Program-made: the position numbers and the translations under genes | Shown: positions 25,115 to 32,679 of the stretch, one piece after another | Layout: every line of letters starts with the position of its first letter | Position numbering within the stretch: position 1 is the stretch's first letter | From: Micromonospora humi | GTDB taxonomy: Bacteria; Actinomycetota; Actinomycetes; Mycobacteriales; Micromonosporaceae | DNA: 64,000 nucleotides | NCBI RefSeq assembly: GCF_900090105.1 | Contig: NZ_FMDM01000017.1 | Span: forward strand, 62,001 to 126,000 | Direction: 5' to 3' | Notes under the pieces: model-generated | The model's input: the letters and a program-made list of their open reading frames with translations, nothing else | Told to the model about the DNA's origin: nothing | Databases searched by the model: none

Positions 25115-25789
25115 TCAGCGTGGCGCCCGCAGGCCGGCCGCGGTGGCGAGCACGGCCCGGTCGAACCACGTCCCGGTGGTGGCGGCCGACCGGGTCCAGA
25201 CCCCCACGCACCGGGTCACCCGGCCCCGGTGCACGCAGCCGTAGCGGTGCGGAAAACGGGTGCCGTCCGGGAGCGTCATGGTCGCGGCGACCACCCGGCC
25301 CGGCACGCCCACCCCGGTGGGCAGGTCGGCGGCGGAGTGCCCGGCGGTCACCTGCCCGTCCTCCTCGTCGCGGTCGCAGGCTTCGAGCAGGTCGAAGATC
25401 CGGCGTACGGCGTCGGCAGCGGTGGCGTCGTCCGGGTAGACAACGGTCTCCTGGGCCAGCTCCACGAACTCCTCGGGCGGGGTGCCCTTCGGCGTGCCGA
25501 AGACGCGGGTGGAGACAGCCTCCCGCTCCAGAAGGGGCAGGGGCTGCCCGCAGGCGACCCCGTCCGAGTCGAGTCGCTCGCTGGCGTGCTCGGGCTTCTC
25601 GGCCAGGCCGACGAGACTGCCGGTGGCGGCGTGCCGGTCCCGCAGCGCGACGGCGGCCCCGCCGTCGGTGGGCGAGGGCGCGGCCAGGGCCGGCGCGACG
25701 ATGGTCGGCGGCTTCTCCGGATCGGGTGCCGGAGCGCAGCCGACGAGCGCGATGAGCAGGGTCGCCGCAACGATCGGCCGTCGAGTCAC
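25115..25789 (-). CDS. putative lipoprotein of unknown function
   Basis: 224 residues from GTG 25789. A type II signal with lipobox LVGC (about residues 15-18) precedes a soluble domain with helices such as EEFVELAQETVVYPDDATAADAVRRIFDLLEACDRDE and a beta-rich end containing two cysteines (YGCVHRGRVTRCVGVW), a likely disulfide. The general plan resembles PknH-sensor or LpqN-like extracellular lipoproteins but I cannot assign it. A longer in-frame start at 25870 lies inside an inverted repeat and would bury the signal, so I prefer 25789 although its ribosome site is poor. Confidence 0.7.
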   Translation of the reverse strand: MTRRPIVAATLLIALVGCAPAPDPEKPPTIVAPALAAPSPTDGGAAVALRDRHAATGSLVGLAEKPEHASERLDSDGVACGQPLPLLEREAVSTRVFGTPKGTPPEEFVELAQETVVYPDDATAADAVRRIFDLLEACDRDEEDGQVTAGHSAADLPTGVGVPGRVVAATMTLPDGTRFPHRYGCVHRGRVTRCVGVWTRSAATTGTWFDRAVLATAAGLRAPR

Positions 25790-25836
25790 CGGGGGATGGT
25801 AGCCGTAGGTCGACTTTGGAGGCGGCCCCGGCCGCC

Positions 25837-25917
25837 CTTGATCCACACCGGTTCGCCGAGATGGCTGCATCGAAGGTGGTGGGATGCCACCACCTCGGCG
25901 GAATGGCGTGGATCAAG
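25837..25917. repeat. branched intergenic inverted repeat (CTTGATCCAC family)
   Basis: The outer arms CTTGATCCAC (25837-25846) and 25908-25917 match exactly. Pairing continues imperfectly inward through GCCGAG. An inner stem pairs AGGTGGTGG with CCACCACCT around GATG. The element lies between two minus-strand genes, so it could form a branched RNA upstream of the lipoprotein gene. Confidence 0.6.
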
Positions 25918-25953
25918 TCGGCGGAATCCGCCATGTCCGCGGAGCGGCGTGGC

Positions 25954-26214
25954 TCAGGCGGGGCGGGCGCCGACCGCGTCGCGGATCTCGGCACCCTGGT
26001 CGCCCTCGACCGCCCGGGCGCAGTGGGCGCAGCAGAAGAAGCGGCCGGAGACCTCCACGCCGTGCCCGACGATCTTGATCTGGCAGTGCTCGCAGATCGG
26101 TGCCATCTTGTGCACCGCGCACTCGAAGCAGTCGAACGTGTGTCGGGCCCCGTCGACCGTGCGCACCTCGAAGGACATCCAGTAGTCGTTGCCGCAGACC
26201 TCACAGCTGGCCAT
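25954..26214 (-). CDS. small cysteine-rich zinc-binding protein
   Basis: 86 residues with four CxxC pairs: CEVCGND at the N-terminus, CFEC, CEHC, and CCAHC near residues 65-70. This looks like two treble-clef or zinc-ribbon knuckles binding two zinc ions. The sequence TFDCFECAVHKMAPICEHC and HGVEVSGRFFCCAHCAR is reminiscent of prokaryotic metallothionein/MYM-type small proteins that are widespread in actinobacteria. ATG 26214 has a G-rich site upstream. Role unknown; nucleic-acid or protein binding is likely. Confidence 0.8.
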   Translation of the reverse strand: MASCEVCGNDYWMSFEVRTVDGARHTFDCFECAVHKMAPICEHCQIKIVGHGVEVSGRFFCCAHCARAVEGDQGAEIRDAVGARPA

Positions 26215-26400
26215 GCCAAACCCCCCGAAAACGGACTTGTCTCCCCAGGGTCGGGCAGTGGACCTGCGGAGGCAACCGGAACCGGTGAACCCGGCCCCGG
26301 TCAGACGGCGAGTCGCCCCGGCGTGTCGCGACGGTCGCTCCGCCCGGCGGCGTGCGGCGTGGCGAGACGGCCGGCCGCGCCGCCGACGCGCCACGGCCCG

Positions 26401-26558
26401 CCGGCCGCGACTGCCCCGCCGGCCGCGACTGCCCCGCCGGCCGCGACTGCCCCGCCGGGCCGCGCCGGGCCGCGACTGCCCCGCCGGGCGGCGACTGCCC
26501 CGCCGGGCTGCGACCGCCCAGCCGGCTGCGACCGCCCCGCCGGGCCGCGACCGCCCCG
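26401..26558. repeat. 18/19-nt GC-rich tandem repeat in a 390-bp gene-free gap
   Basis: Three exact 18-nt copies of CCGGCCGCGACTGCCCCG start at 26401, 26419 and 26437. A 10-nt partial unit and five more 18- or 19-nt variants follow, ending at 26558. The mix of 18 and 19 nt breaks any reading frame, so it is not coding. It lies in the 26215-26606 gap, just downstream of msrB. The rest of the gap (26215-26400, 26559-26606) shows no gene or clear hairpin to me. Confidence 0.85.
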
Positions 26559-26606
26559 CATTCCAGGGCGACGCGGCCCAGCAGGCCGGTGACGAAATCC
26601 GACGGG

Positions 26607-27017
26607 TCAGCCGGCGCTCGGCTCCAGCCGTACCGAGATCGAGTTGACGCAGTGCCGGGTGTCCTTCGGGGTGAAGCCCTCGCCCTCGAAGACGTGACCC
26701 AGGTGGCTGTCGCAGCGCGCGCAGCGGATCTCCACCCGCCGCATGCCGAGCGTGTTGTCGGGGATCTCCTTGACCGCACCCGGGATGGCGTCGTCGAAGC
26801 TCGGCCAGCCGCAGTGCGAGTCGAACTTGTCGTCGCTGCGGAACAGCTCCAACCCGCAGGCCCGGCAGTGGTAGACGCCCGGGGTCTTGGTGTCGACGTA
26901 CTCACCGGTCCAGGGCGCCTCGGTGCCGGCCTGACGCAGCACCCGGAACTCCTCCGGGCTCAGCCGGACCCGCCACTCGTCCTCGGTGCGGGGCAGTTCG
27001 TTGTCGGAAAGACTCAC
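26607..27017 (-). CDS. msrB: peptide-methionine (R)-S-oxide reductase
   Basis: 136 residues, the full MsrB domain length. Zinc ligands are Cys51/Cys54 (CRACG) and Cys99/Cys102 (CARCDSHLGHVF). Catalytic Cys123 lies in RHCVNSISV; HCGWPSFDDAI is also typical. It reduces methionine-R-sulfoxide in proteins using thioredoxin. GTG 27017 starts VSLSDNELP; a GTG one codon earlier is equally possible. Divergent from the DNA polymerase-domain gene across 47 bp. Confidence 0.95.
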   Translation of the reverse strand: MSLSDNELPRTEDEWRVRLSPEEFRVLRQAGTEAPWTGEYVDTKTPGVYHCRACGLELFRSDDKFDSHCGWPSFDDAIPGAVKEIPDNTLGMRRVEIRCARCDSHLGHVFEGEGFTPKDTRHCVNSISVRLEPSAG

Positions 27018-27064
27018 CACCCAACGGTACGTCGACTGTCGGTGCCATCGCATATGGTCGCCTG

Positions 27065-28096
27065 ATGGCGGGCAGCAGAAGCGCCGTCGAGGAGATCGAG
27101 GTCTCCGGGCGGGCCGTGCGGCTCAGCAGCCCGGACCGGGTGATCTTCCCGCAGCGCGGCTTCACCAAGGCGGACGTCTTCCACTACTACCTCGCGGTGG
27201 GCGAGGGCATCACCCGGGCCCTGCGCGACCGACCCACCACCCTGCAACGCTTCCCCGAGGGCGTCGAGGGGGAGATGTTCTTTCAGAAACGGGTGCCGAC
27301 GCGTGGCGTACCCCCGTGGATCCGCACCGCGGAGATCAGCTTTCCCAGCGGCCGCAAGGCCGACGAGCTCTGCCCCGCCGACCTGGCCCACGTCGCCTGG
27401 GCGGCGCAGATGGGCACCGTGGTCTTCCACCCCTGGCCGGTGCGCGCCGCCGACACCGACCGCCCGGACGAGCTGCGGGTCGACCTCGACCCGCAGCCCG
27501 GCACCGACTTCACCGACGCGGTGACCGCCGCCGGCGAGCTGCGCGGGCTGTTGGACGAGCTGGGCGTGCCCGGTTGGCCGAAGACCTCCGGCGGCCGCGG
27601 GGTCCACGTCTACCTGCGCATCCAGCCGCGCTGGACGTTCGTCGAGGTGCGCCGGGCCACCATCGCGCTGGCCCGGGAGCTGGAGCGGCGGCGGCCCGAG
27701 CTGGTCACCACCGCCTGGTGGAAGGAGGAGCGGGGGCGGCGGGTCTTCGTCGACTTCAACCAGACCGCGCGGGACCGCACCATCGCCTGCGCCTACTCGC
27801 TGCGGGCCAACGCGCGTGCCACCGTCTCCACCCCGGTCGACTGGGACGAGCTGACCCAGGTCGACCCGGACGACTTCCACCTGGGCACCGTGCCGACCCG
27901 GTTCGCCGAGCGGGGCGACCCGCACGCCGGCATCGACGACGCCCCGTGGGACATCACCCCGCTGCTGGAGTGGGCCGAGCGCGACGCCGCGGACGGTCTC
28001 GGTGACCTGCCCTACCCGCCGGAATATCCGAAGATGCCCGGCGAGCCGAAGCGGGTCCAGCCCTCCAAGGACCGCGACCGCCCGCGAGACGCCTGA
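27065..28096 (+). CDS. LigD-type polymerase/primase domain protein (NHEJ)
   Basis: 343 residues: a stand-alone archaeo-eukaryotic primase-type polymerase domain as found in LigD. The metal-binding DLDPQPG motif, KTSGGRGVHVYL, the histidine-containing FHPW segment and DFNQTARDRTIACAYSLRA are present. It adds ribonucleotides or deoxynucleotides to gap and break ends in end joining. No ligase or phosphoesterase domain is attached. An ATP-dependent ligase is encoded separately at 42420-43532, and no Ku gene is in the window. ATG 27065 is the only plausible start. Confidence 0.9.
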   Translation: MAGSRSAVEEIEVSGRAVRLSSPDRVIFPQRGFTKADVFHYYLAVGEGITRALRDRPTTLQRFPEGVEGEMFFQKRVPTRGVPPWIRTAEISFPSGRKADELCPADLAHVAWAAQMGTVVFHPWPVRAADTDRPDELRVDLDPQPGTDFTDAVTAAGELRGLLDELGVPGWPKTSGGRGVHVYLRIQPRWTFVEVRRATIALARELERRRPELVTTAWWKEERGRRVFVDFNQTARDRTIACAYSLRANARATVSTPVDWDELTQVDPDDFHLGTVPTRFAERGDPHAGIDDAPWDITPLLEWAERDAADGLGDLPYPPEYPKMPGEPKRVQPSKDRDRPRDA

Positions 28097-28271
28097 CCGG
28101 GACGCCGCACGAGCGGCGGGCGTCCGGCTGGCCGACGACCGGGTCGAGGCGTACGCCCAAGTGGTGCTCGGCATCTCCCTGCACCGCTACGCCGACGCGC
28201 GGCACCATCCGGAGTTGGCCTCCGACGAGAGGTGTCGGCCGTTGACGGAGCTCGCCGTCCAAGCCCGCTGA
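28097..28271 (+). pseudogene. possible gene remnant after the LigD-Pol gene
   Basis: Just after the LigD-Pol stop, a different frame reads RLADDRVEAYAQVVLGISLHRYADARHHPELASDERCRPL and ends at 28271. Codon use is strongly coding-like (GC3-rich), but there is no good ribosome site; only GTG 28159 offers a start, giving about 37 residues. It may be the tail of a decayed gene or a small unrecognised gene. I cannot assign a family. Confidence 0.3.
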
Positions 28272-28292
28272 ACCGGTCCCGCTCCGCTTCTG

Positions 28293-28350
28293 CGTCGATC
28301 TTGGAGTGGGGGCTCCGTGGATGTCCGGTGCCACAATTCCAAGATCGACG
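28293..28350. repeat. GATCTTGGA-family inverted repeat, copy 1
   Basis: Arms CGTCGATCTTGGA (28293-28305) and its exact complement at 28338-28350 enclose a 32-nt loop with further imperfect GTGG/CCAC pairing. It sits between the possible remnant and the convergent AbiEi-like gene. The same core begins the repeat at 29280. Confidence 0.75.
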
Positions 28351-28370
28351 AGGCGGGCGGCGTGGGGCGG

Positions 28371-29273
28371 TCAGGGCGTGGTGAGAAGGAGGCGGAGGGA
28401 CGTCTGGATGTGACTCGGACGGCGGTAGAGGTCGATGGCGGTGTAGATGCGCATGCGCCAACCCTGCTCGGCCAGCCAATTCAGGCGTGCGCGGTCATGG
28501 TGCATGCGGCCGGGGTCGAGGTGGGAGCGGCCGTCGTACTCGACGCCGACCCGCTGCCGGCGGTAGCCCAGGTCGAGCCGATGGACGGGCACACCGTCCT
28601 CGTCGAGGACCCAGAGCTGCGGCTCCGGCGGGGGTAGCCCGGCGTCGATCACCAGCAGGCGCAACTGGCTCTCCTGTCGGCACTCCGAGCGCGGGTCGGC
28701 CAACTCGACCAGGCGAGCCGCCTGCCGTACGCCGCGCAGGCCGGCGTGCCATGCCAACTCCTCCAGGAGATCCTCGCGCCGGCACGCGCCCACCCGGAGG
28801 CAGAGATCCAGCACCGGCAGCGCGTCCGTCCGGCGTACCGCCCGGGCCAGGTCGACGGCGCAGCGTGCGGCCGGCGCGCACGGCACCCCGGCTATCTCCA
28901 CCACGCCGGTGACCGGCAGGACCGACTGATGCGCGGCGACGCCCTGGATGCACGGCACCGACCCGCCGGCCGGCACGATCACGTGCACCTTGTCGCTGGT
29001 GGCGGCCCCGAACCGGTGCAGCCGGGCACCGGTGTGGAACCCCGCCACAGTGCCGGGCGGCAGCCGACGAAACAGGGCCCGCAACCGGCTCGTCTCGTCG
29101 TCGGCGAGCCCGTAGACGCCTCGGGACAGTCGTCCCAGCCTTCCCGCCTCCACCTGGTGCCGGACCGCCCCGCGAGTGACCCCGCCCGCCCGCAACTCGT
29201 CATACCGCCACACCCGCCCAGACTCCCGCCCCACCCACCCCGCCGTCCGCCCCTGTGGACAAGCCCCACCCAC
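28371..29273 (-). CDS. AbiEi-like winged-helix / DUF559-like protein
   Basis: Up to 300 residues. The N-terminus (about 25-60, ELRAGGVTRGAVRHQVEAGRLGRLSRGVYGL) matches the winged helix of AbiEi-type antitoxin-like proteins. The C-terminal third (PEPQLWVLDEDGVPVHRLDLGYRRQRVGVEYDGRSHLDPGRMHHDRARLNWL) resembles the PD-(D/E)xK-like DUF559 fold, with D and E x Y D G. No AbiEii toxin partner is adjacent. GTG 29213 is an alternative start 20 codons in. Such two-part proteins are abundant and solitary in actinobacteria; function unproven. Confidence 0.75.
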   Translation of the reverse strand: MGGACPQGRTAGWVGRESGRVWRYDELRAGGVTRGAVRHQVEAGRLGRLSRGVYGLADDETSRLRALFRRLPPGTVAGFHTGARLHRFGAATSDKVHVIVPAGGSVPCIQGVAAHQSVLPVTGVVEIAGVPCAPAARCAVDLARAVRRTDALPVLDLCLRVGACRREDLLEELAWHAGLRGVRQAARLVELADPRSECRQESQLRLLVIDAGLPPPEPQLWVLDEDGVPVHRLDLGYRRQRVGVEYDGRSHLDPGRMHHDRARLNWLAEQGWRMRIYTAIDLYRRPSHIQTSLRLLLTTP

Positions 29274-29279
29274 TCCGCT

Positions 29280-29347
29280 GATCTTGGAGTTGCGGCACCT
29301 GGCAATCCGTGCATACCGGAAATCCGCGGCGCCAAAACTCCAAGATC
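29280..29347. repeat. GATCTTGGA-family inverted repeat, copy 2
   Basis: Arms GATCTTGGAGTT (29280-29291) and the exact complement at 29336-29347. The 44-nt middle has partial GCGGC/GCCGC pairing. It lies 6 nt upstream of the longest start of the AbiEi-like gene and shares its core with the repeat at 28293, so the gene is flanked on both sides by the same repeat family. Confidence 0.75.
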
Positions 29348-29364
29348 GACGGACCGGGCGGGGT

Positions 29365-29400
29365 CGGGCGGGCCGGGCGGGCCGGGCGGGCCGGGCGGGT
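29365..29400. repeat. 9-nt G-rich tandem repeat
   Basis: About four copies of GGGCGGGCC-like units follow the inverted repeat directly and lie about 95 bp upstream of the ABC operon. The purine-rich strand carries regular runs of three G, so a G-quadruplex is possible. Confidence 0.6.
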
Positions 29401-29493
29401 GGGAGTAACGATCATGTAACGGGCGCGAACCTTTTCCTGGGGCTGGTGGGTCTTCCTGGTCATCGGCTCACCCGGGCCAGGAGAGGACGTCGG

Positions 29494-32400
29494 ATGAAGC
29501 TGGTGTGGAGGAGAGCGGTCGAGGCCCGTGGGCTGCTGCTCGCCGCCGCGGTCGCGGCGCTCGTCGCGGTCGGGCTGGTCACCGGGCTCTCCGACTACAA
29601 CCGGCGGGCGGTCGAGGCGGGCGCCCGCGCGGTGCTCGACGCCGCCCCGGCGGAGGAGCGCAGCCTGCTGGTCAGCGGCTCCGGCGGCGCCGACGCGAAG
29701 GCGTTCGCCGAGCGGGACCGGGCGGTCCGGGCACAATTCGCCGGCGGTCTGGGCAGCGCACCCGTGGCCGTGACCGCCGCCCGTTACGGCACCGGGCGGG
29801 AGCTGACCGGCGACGTGGGCGCCGCCCGCACCAGCGACGCCCCGATGTTCGCCAGCCTGGGCACCCTGGACGACCTGCCGGCGCGCGCCGAGCTGACCGC
29901 CGGGACGTGGCCGACCGCCGGCGCCGACCCGTTGCAGGTGACCGTCCCGGAGAAGGTCGCCGCGCGGCTCGGCCTGGAGGTCGGGGAGCGGGTGCCGCTC
30001 TTCGACCGGGCCGCGGAACGTGGCAGCGAGGTGACGATCGCCGGCACGTGGCGACCCCGGGACGCCGCCGACGCGTACTGGCGGCTCGCCCCGGGCGTCG
30101 GCGACGGCCAGGGCGACGCGGCCAGCACGTCGTACGGGCCGTTCGCGTTGGACCCGGCGGACTTCGCGCGTACCTTCCCGGGGTCGGTCTCGGCGGCCTG
30201 GGTGGTCGCGCCGGACCTGGTCGGCGTGGAGCCGGCCCGGCTCTCCGCCGTCACCGCCGCGCTGGCCGACGTCACCGACCGGCTGCCCGGGGCCACCGGC
30301 CTGGGCTCCTCCGCGCAGCAGGTCGGCCACCTGGACCGGCTGGTCGACCGGCTCGGCCGCGCCGACCTGGTGGGTCGCTCCGCCCTGCTCACCCCGCTGC
30401 TGCTGATCGTGGTGCTCGGCGGGTACGCGCTGGTGCTGGTCGCCGCGCTGCTCAACGAGGACCGGCGGGGGCAGACCGCGCTGCTGCGGGCCCGGGGCGC
30501 CGCCCGCGGCCAGCTCGCCGGGCTCGCCGTACGCGAGGCGACGCTCGTGGTGGCGCCGGCCGTGCTGCTGGCCCCGGCGCTGACCGGGCAGGCGGTGCGG
30601 CACCTCGGCGCGGACCTCGGGCTGACCGACGGCAGTGTCGCCCGGGTCTGGCTGGTCGCGGTCGGCGCGGCGGTCGGCTGCCTGCTCGCCATGGTGCTGC
30701 CGGCCCTGCGCCGGGCCGGCACCTACGTCGCGGACATGGCGGCCCGCTCCCGCCCCACCCGGGGCGCGGCGGTGCAACGCGCCAGCGTCGACCTGGCCCT
30801 GGTGGTGCTGGCCGTGCTCGCCTGGACCCAGTTGCGGCACTACTCGTCGCCGCTGGCCGGCGCGAACGGCGGCCTCGGCATCGACCCGCTGCTCGCCGCC
30901 GCGCCCACCATCGGCGTGCTGGCCGGCGCGGTGGTCGCGCTGCGGCTGCTGCCGCCGACCACCCGGCTCGCGGAACGCTTCGTCGACCGGCGGCCGTGGA
31001 ACGCCACCATGTTCGGCATGTGGCAGGCCGGGCGCCGTCCGCACGCCGGCCCGGTGCTGCTGCTCGCGCTCGCCGTCGGCGGCAGCACGCTGGCCTGGTC
31101 GCTGGTGGCCTCCTGGGAGCAGTCGCAGCGCGATCAGGCGTGGCACACGGTCGGCACCGACCTGCGGCTGACCGAGCGCGACGGCACCGCCCCCGACGAC
31201 CGGGCCGGCGTACTGGCCGCCGCTCCCGGGCTGGACCGGGTGCTGCCGGCCTGGCGCGACGACCTGCGCCTGGGCCGGGAGTCGCGGCCGGCCACCGCGG
31301 TCGCGCTGGACGCCGCCGCCGCGCGCGGAATGATCAGGCTCGACGACGCCGACGGCGGCACGTCCACCGCCGGCCTGCTCGACCGGCTGGTCGGCGCGCG
31401 GGGCGCGCCCGCCGGTGCCGTCCTGCCGGCCGGGGCGCGGTCGCTCGCCGGCACCGTGCGCACCCCGGTCGACACCGAGTACACGCCGCCGAAGGTGACC
31501 GTGAGCGCGCTGTTCACCACCGACACCGGCACCGCCTGGCGGCTGCGGCTGGCCGAGGCGGGCGGGGACGGCCGCCCGGTGCGCTTCGCCGTCGCGCTGC
31601 CCGACAGCGGCGGGGCGCCGCTGCGGCTGGCCGGCTTCGAGGCCGACGGCGGCGACATCATCGGCTCCGCCTACCGGCTGGTCCTGGACGGGCTGCGACT
31701 CACCGACGCCGGCGGGGCCGCGCTGCCGCTGCCGATCGACGGCGCCTGGCGGGTGATCGACCCGGCGGAGGGCCCGCGCGGCGCCGCGCGGGTCACCCCG
31801 ACCGCTGTGGACGTGGTGCGGACGTTCGACGTGCCGGAGGGCCTGCTCCAGTTCGCGGTCACGCCGCCGTCCCGGTTCGCCGTGGTGCCGCGCGGCGACG
31901 CCCCGCCCGTGCCGGTGCTGATCACACCGGGGGTGGCGGCGGCGCTGAGCGTGGGCACCGGCGACACCTTCACGCTGGCGCTGGCCGAGGTGACGCTGGA
32001 GGTGAAGGTGGTCGGCCGGGTCGCCGCGGTGCCCGGCACCGAGGGCGACGGCGTGCTCGTCGACCTGCCCGCCGCCACGAACCAGGTGCTCCAGCAGCGC
32101 GGCGGCGTCCGGTCGGTGGCCGAGTGGTGGCTGCGGACCGGGCCCGGCGGGCACGCCACCGCCGCTCAGGCGCTGTCCACTCTGGACGGGACCGTCCTGC
32201 ACGACCGGCAGCGGGTGGCCGAGGAGGCCGCCCGGGACCCGTACTGGCGGGGGGCCCGCACCGGGCTGCTCGCCGCCGCGCTCGGCTCCGTGCTGCTCGC
32301 CCTGGTCGGTCTGGCGGTGGACGTCTGGGCCACCACCCGACGCCGGCTCACCGAGTTCGCCGTGTTCCACACGCTCGGCGCGGGCCCTCGGCTGCTGGGC

Positions 32401-32679
32401 CGCGCGTACCTCGCCGAGCAGACGTTCCTGGCCGCCATCGGGGTCGGCGTCGGTCTGCTCGTCGGCGCCCTGGTCGCGGCGACCATGGTGCCGCTGGTGA
32501 TCCTCACCCCGGCCGCCGGCCGGCCGGTCCCCGAGGCGGTCTTCGTCGTGCCCTGGTCACCGGTCGGGCTGACCGCCGCCGGGCTGCTGCTCGCCGCGCT
32601 CGCCTTCGCCGCCGTCATCACCACCGGGATCCGTCAGCGGGTCGCCGCCGTGCAGCTCCGGATCGGGGGAGAACAATGA
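29494..32679 (+). CDS. large FtsX-type ABC transporter permease, subunit 1
   Basis: 1061 residues, far longer than classic MacB/LolC permeases. Plan: N-terminal helix (about 12-32), a large extracytoplasmic domain, a central membrane block (about 300-540) with TALLRARGAARGQLAGL (an FtsX-type loop), a second extracytoplasmic domain, and three C-terminal helices with TEFAVFHTLGAGPRLLGRAY. Two FtsX modules in one chain fit type VII ABC (mechanotransmission) systems that drive export or lipoprotein extraction rather than import. ATG 29494 has an AGGAG-rich site. It is the first gene of a four-gene operon and overlaps the next gene by 4 nt. Confidence 0.88.
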   Translation: MKLVWRRAVEARGLLLAAAVAALVAVGLVTGLSDYNRRAVEAGARAVLDAAPAEERSLLVSGSGGADAKAFAERDRAVRAQFAGGLGSAPVAVTAARYGTGRELTGDVGAARTSDAPMFASLGTLDDLPARAELTAGTWPTAGADPLQVTVPEKVAARLGLEVGERVPLFDRAAERGSEVTIAGTWRPRDAADAYWRLAPGVGDGQGDAASTSYGPFALDPADFARTFPGSVSAAWVVAPDLVGVEPARLSAVTAALADVTDRLPGATGLGSSAQQVGHLDRLVDRLGRADLVGRSALLTPLLLIVVLGGYALVLVAALLNEDRRGQTALLRARGAARGQLAGLAVREATLVVAPAVLLAPALTGQAVRHLGADLGLTDGSVARVWLVAVGAAVGCLLAMVLPALRRAGTYVADMAARSRPTRGAAVQRASVDLALVVLAVLAWTQLRHYSSPLAGANGGLGIDPLLAAAPTIGVLAGAVVALRLLPPTTRLAERFVDRRPWNATMFGMWQAGRRPHAGPVLLLALAVGGSTLAWSLVASWEQSQRDQAWHTVGTDLRLTERDGTAPDDRAGVLAAAPGLDRVLPAWRDDLRLGRESRPATAVALDAAAARGMIRLDDADGGTSTAGLLDRLVGARGAPAGAVLPAGARSLAGTVRTPVDTEYTPPKVTVSALFTTDTGTAWRLRLAEAGGDGRPVRFAVALPDSGGAPLRLAGFEADGGDIIGSAYRLVLDGLRLTDAGGAALPLPIDGAWRVIDPAEGPRGAARVTPTAVDVVRTFDVPEGLLQFAVTPPSRFAVVPRGDAPPVPVLITPGVAAALSVGTGDTFTLALAEVTLEVKVVGRVAAVPGTEGDGVLVDLPAATNQVLQQRGGVRSVAEWWLRTGPGGHATAAQALSTLDGTVLHDRQRVAEEAARDPYWRGARTGLLAAALGSVLLALVGLAVDVWATTRRRLTEFAVFHTLGAGPRLLGRAYLAEQTFLAAIGVGVGLLVGALVAATMVPLVILTPAAGRPVPEAVFVVPWSPVGLTAAGLLLAALAFAAVITTGIRQRVAAVQLRIGGEQ

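Noticed and set aside
26301..26561. Minus-strand ORF of 86 codons in the tandem repeat
   Set aside because: It is a translation of the 18/19-nt repeat with no ribosome site; unit length changes shift its frame.
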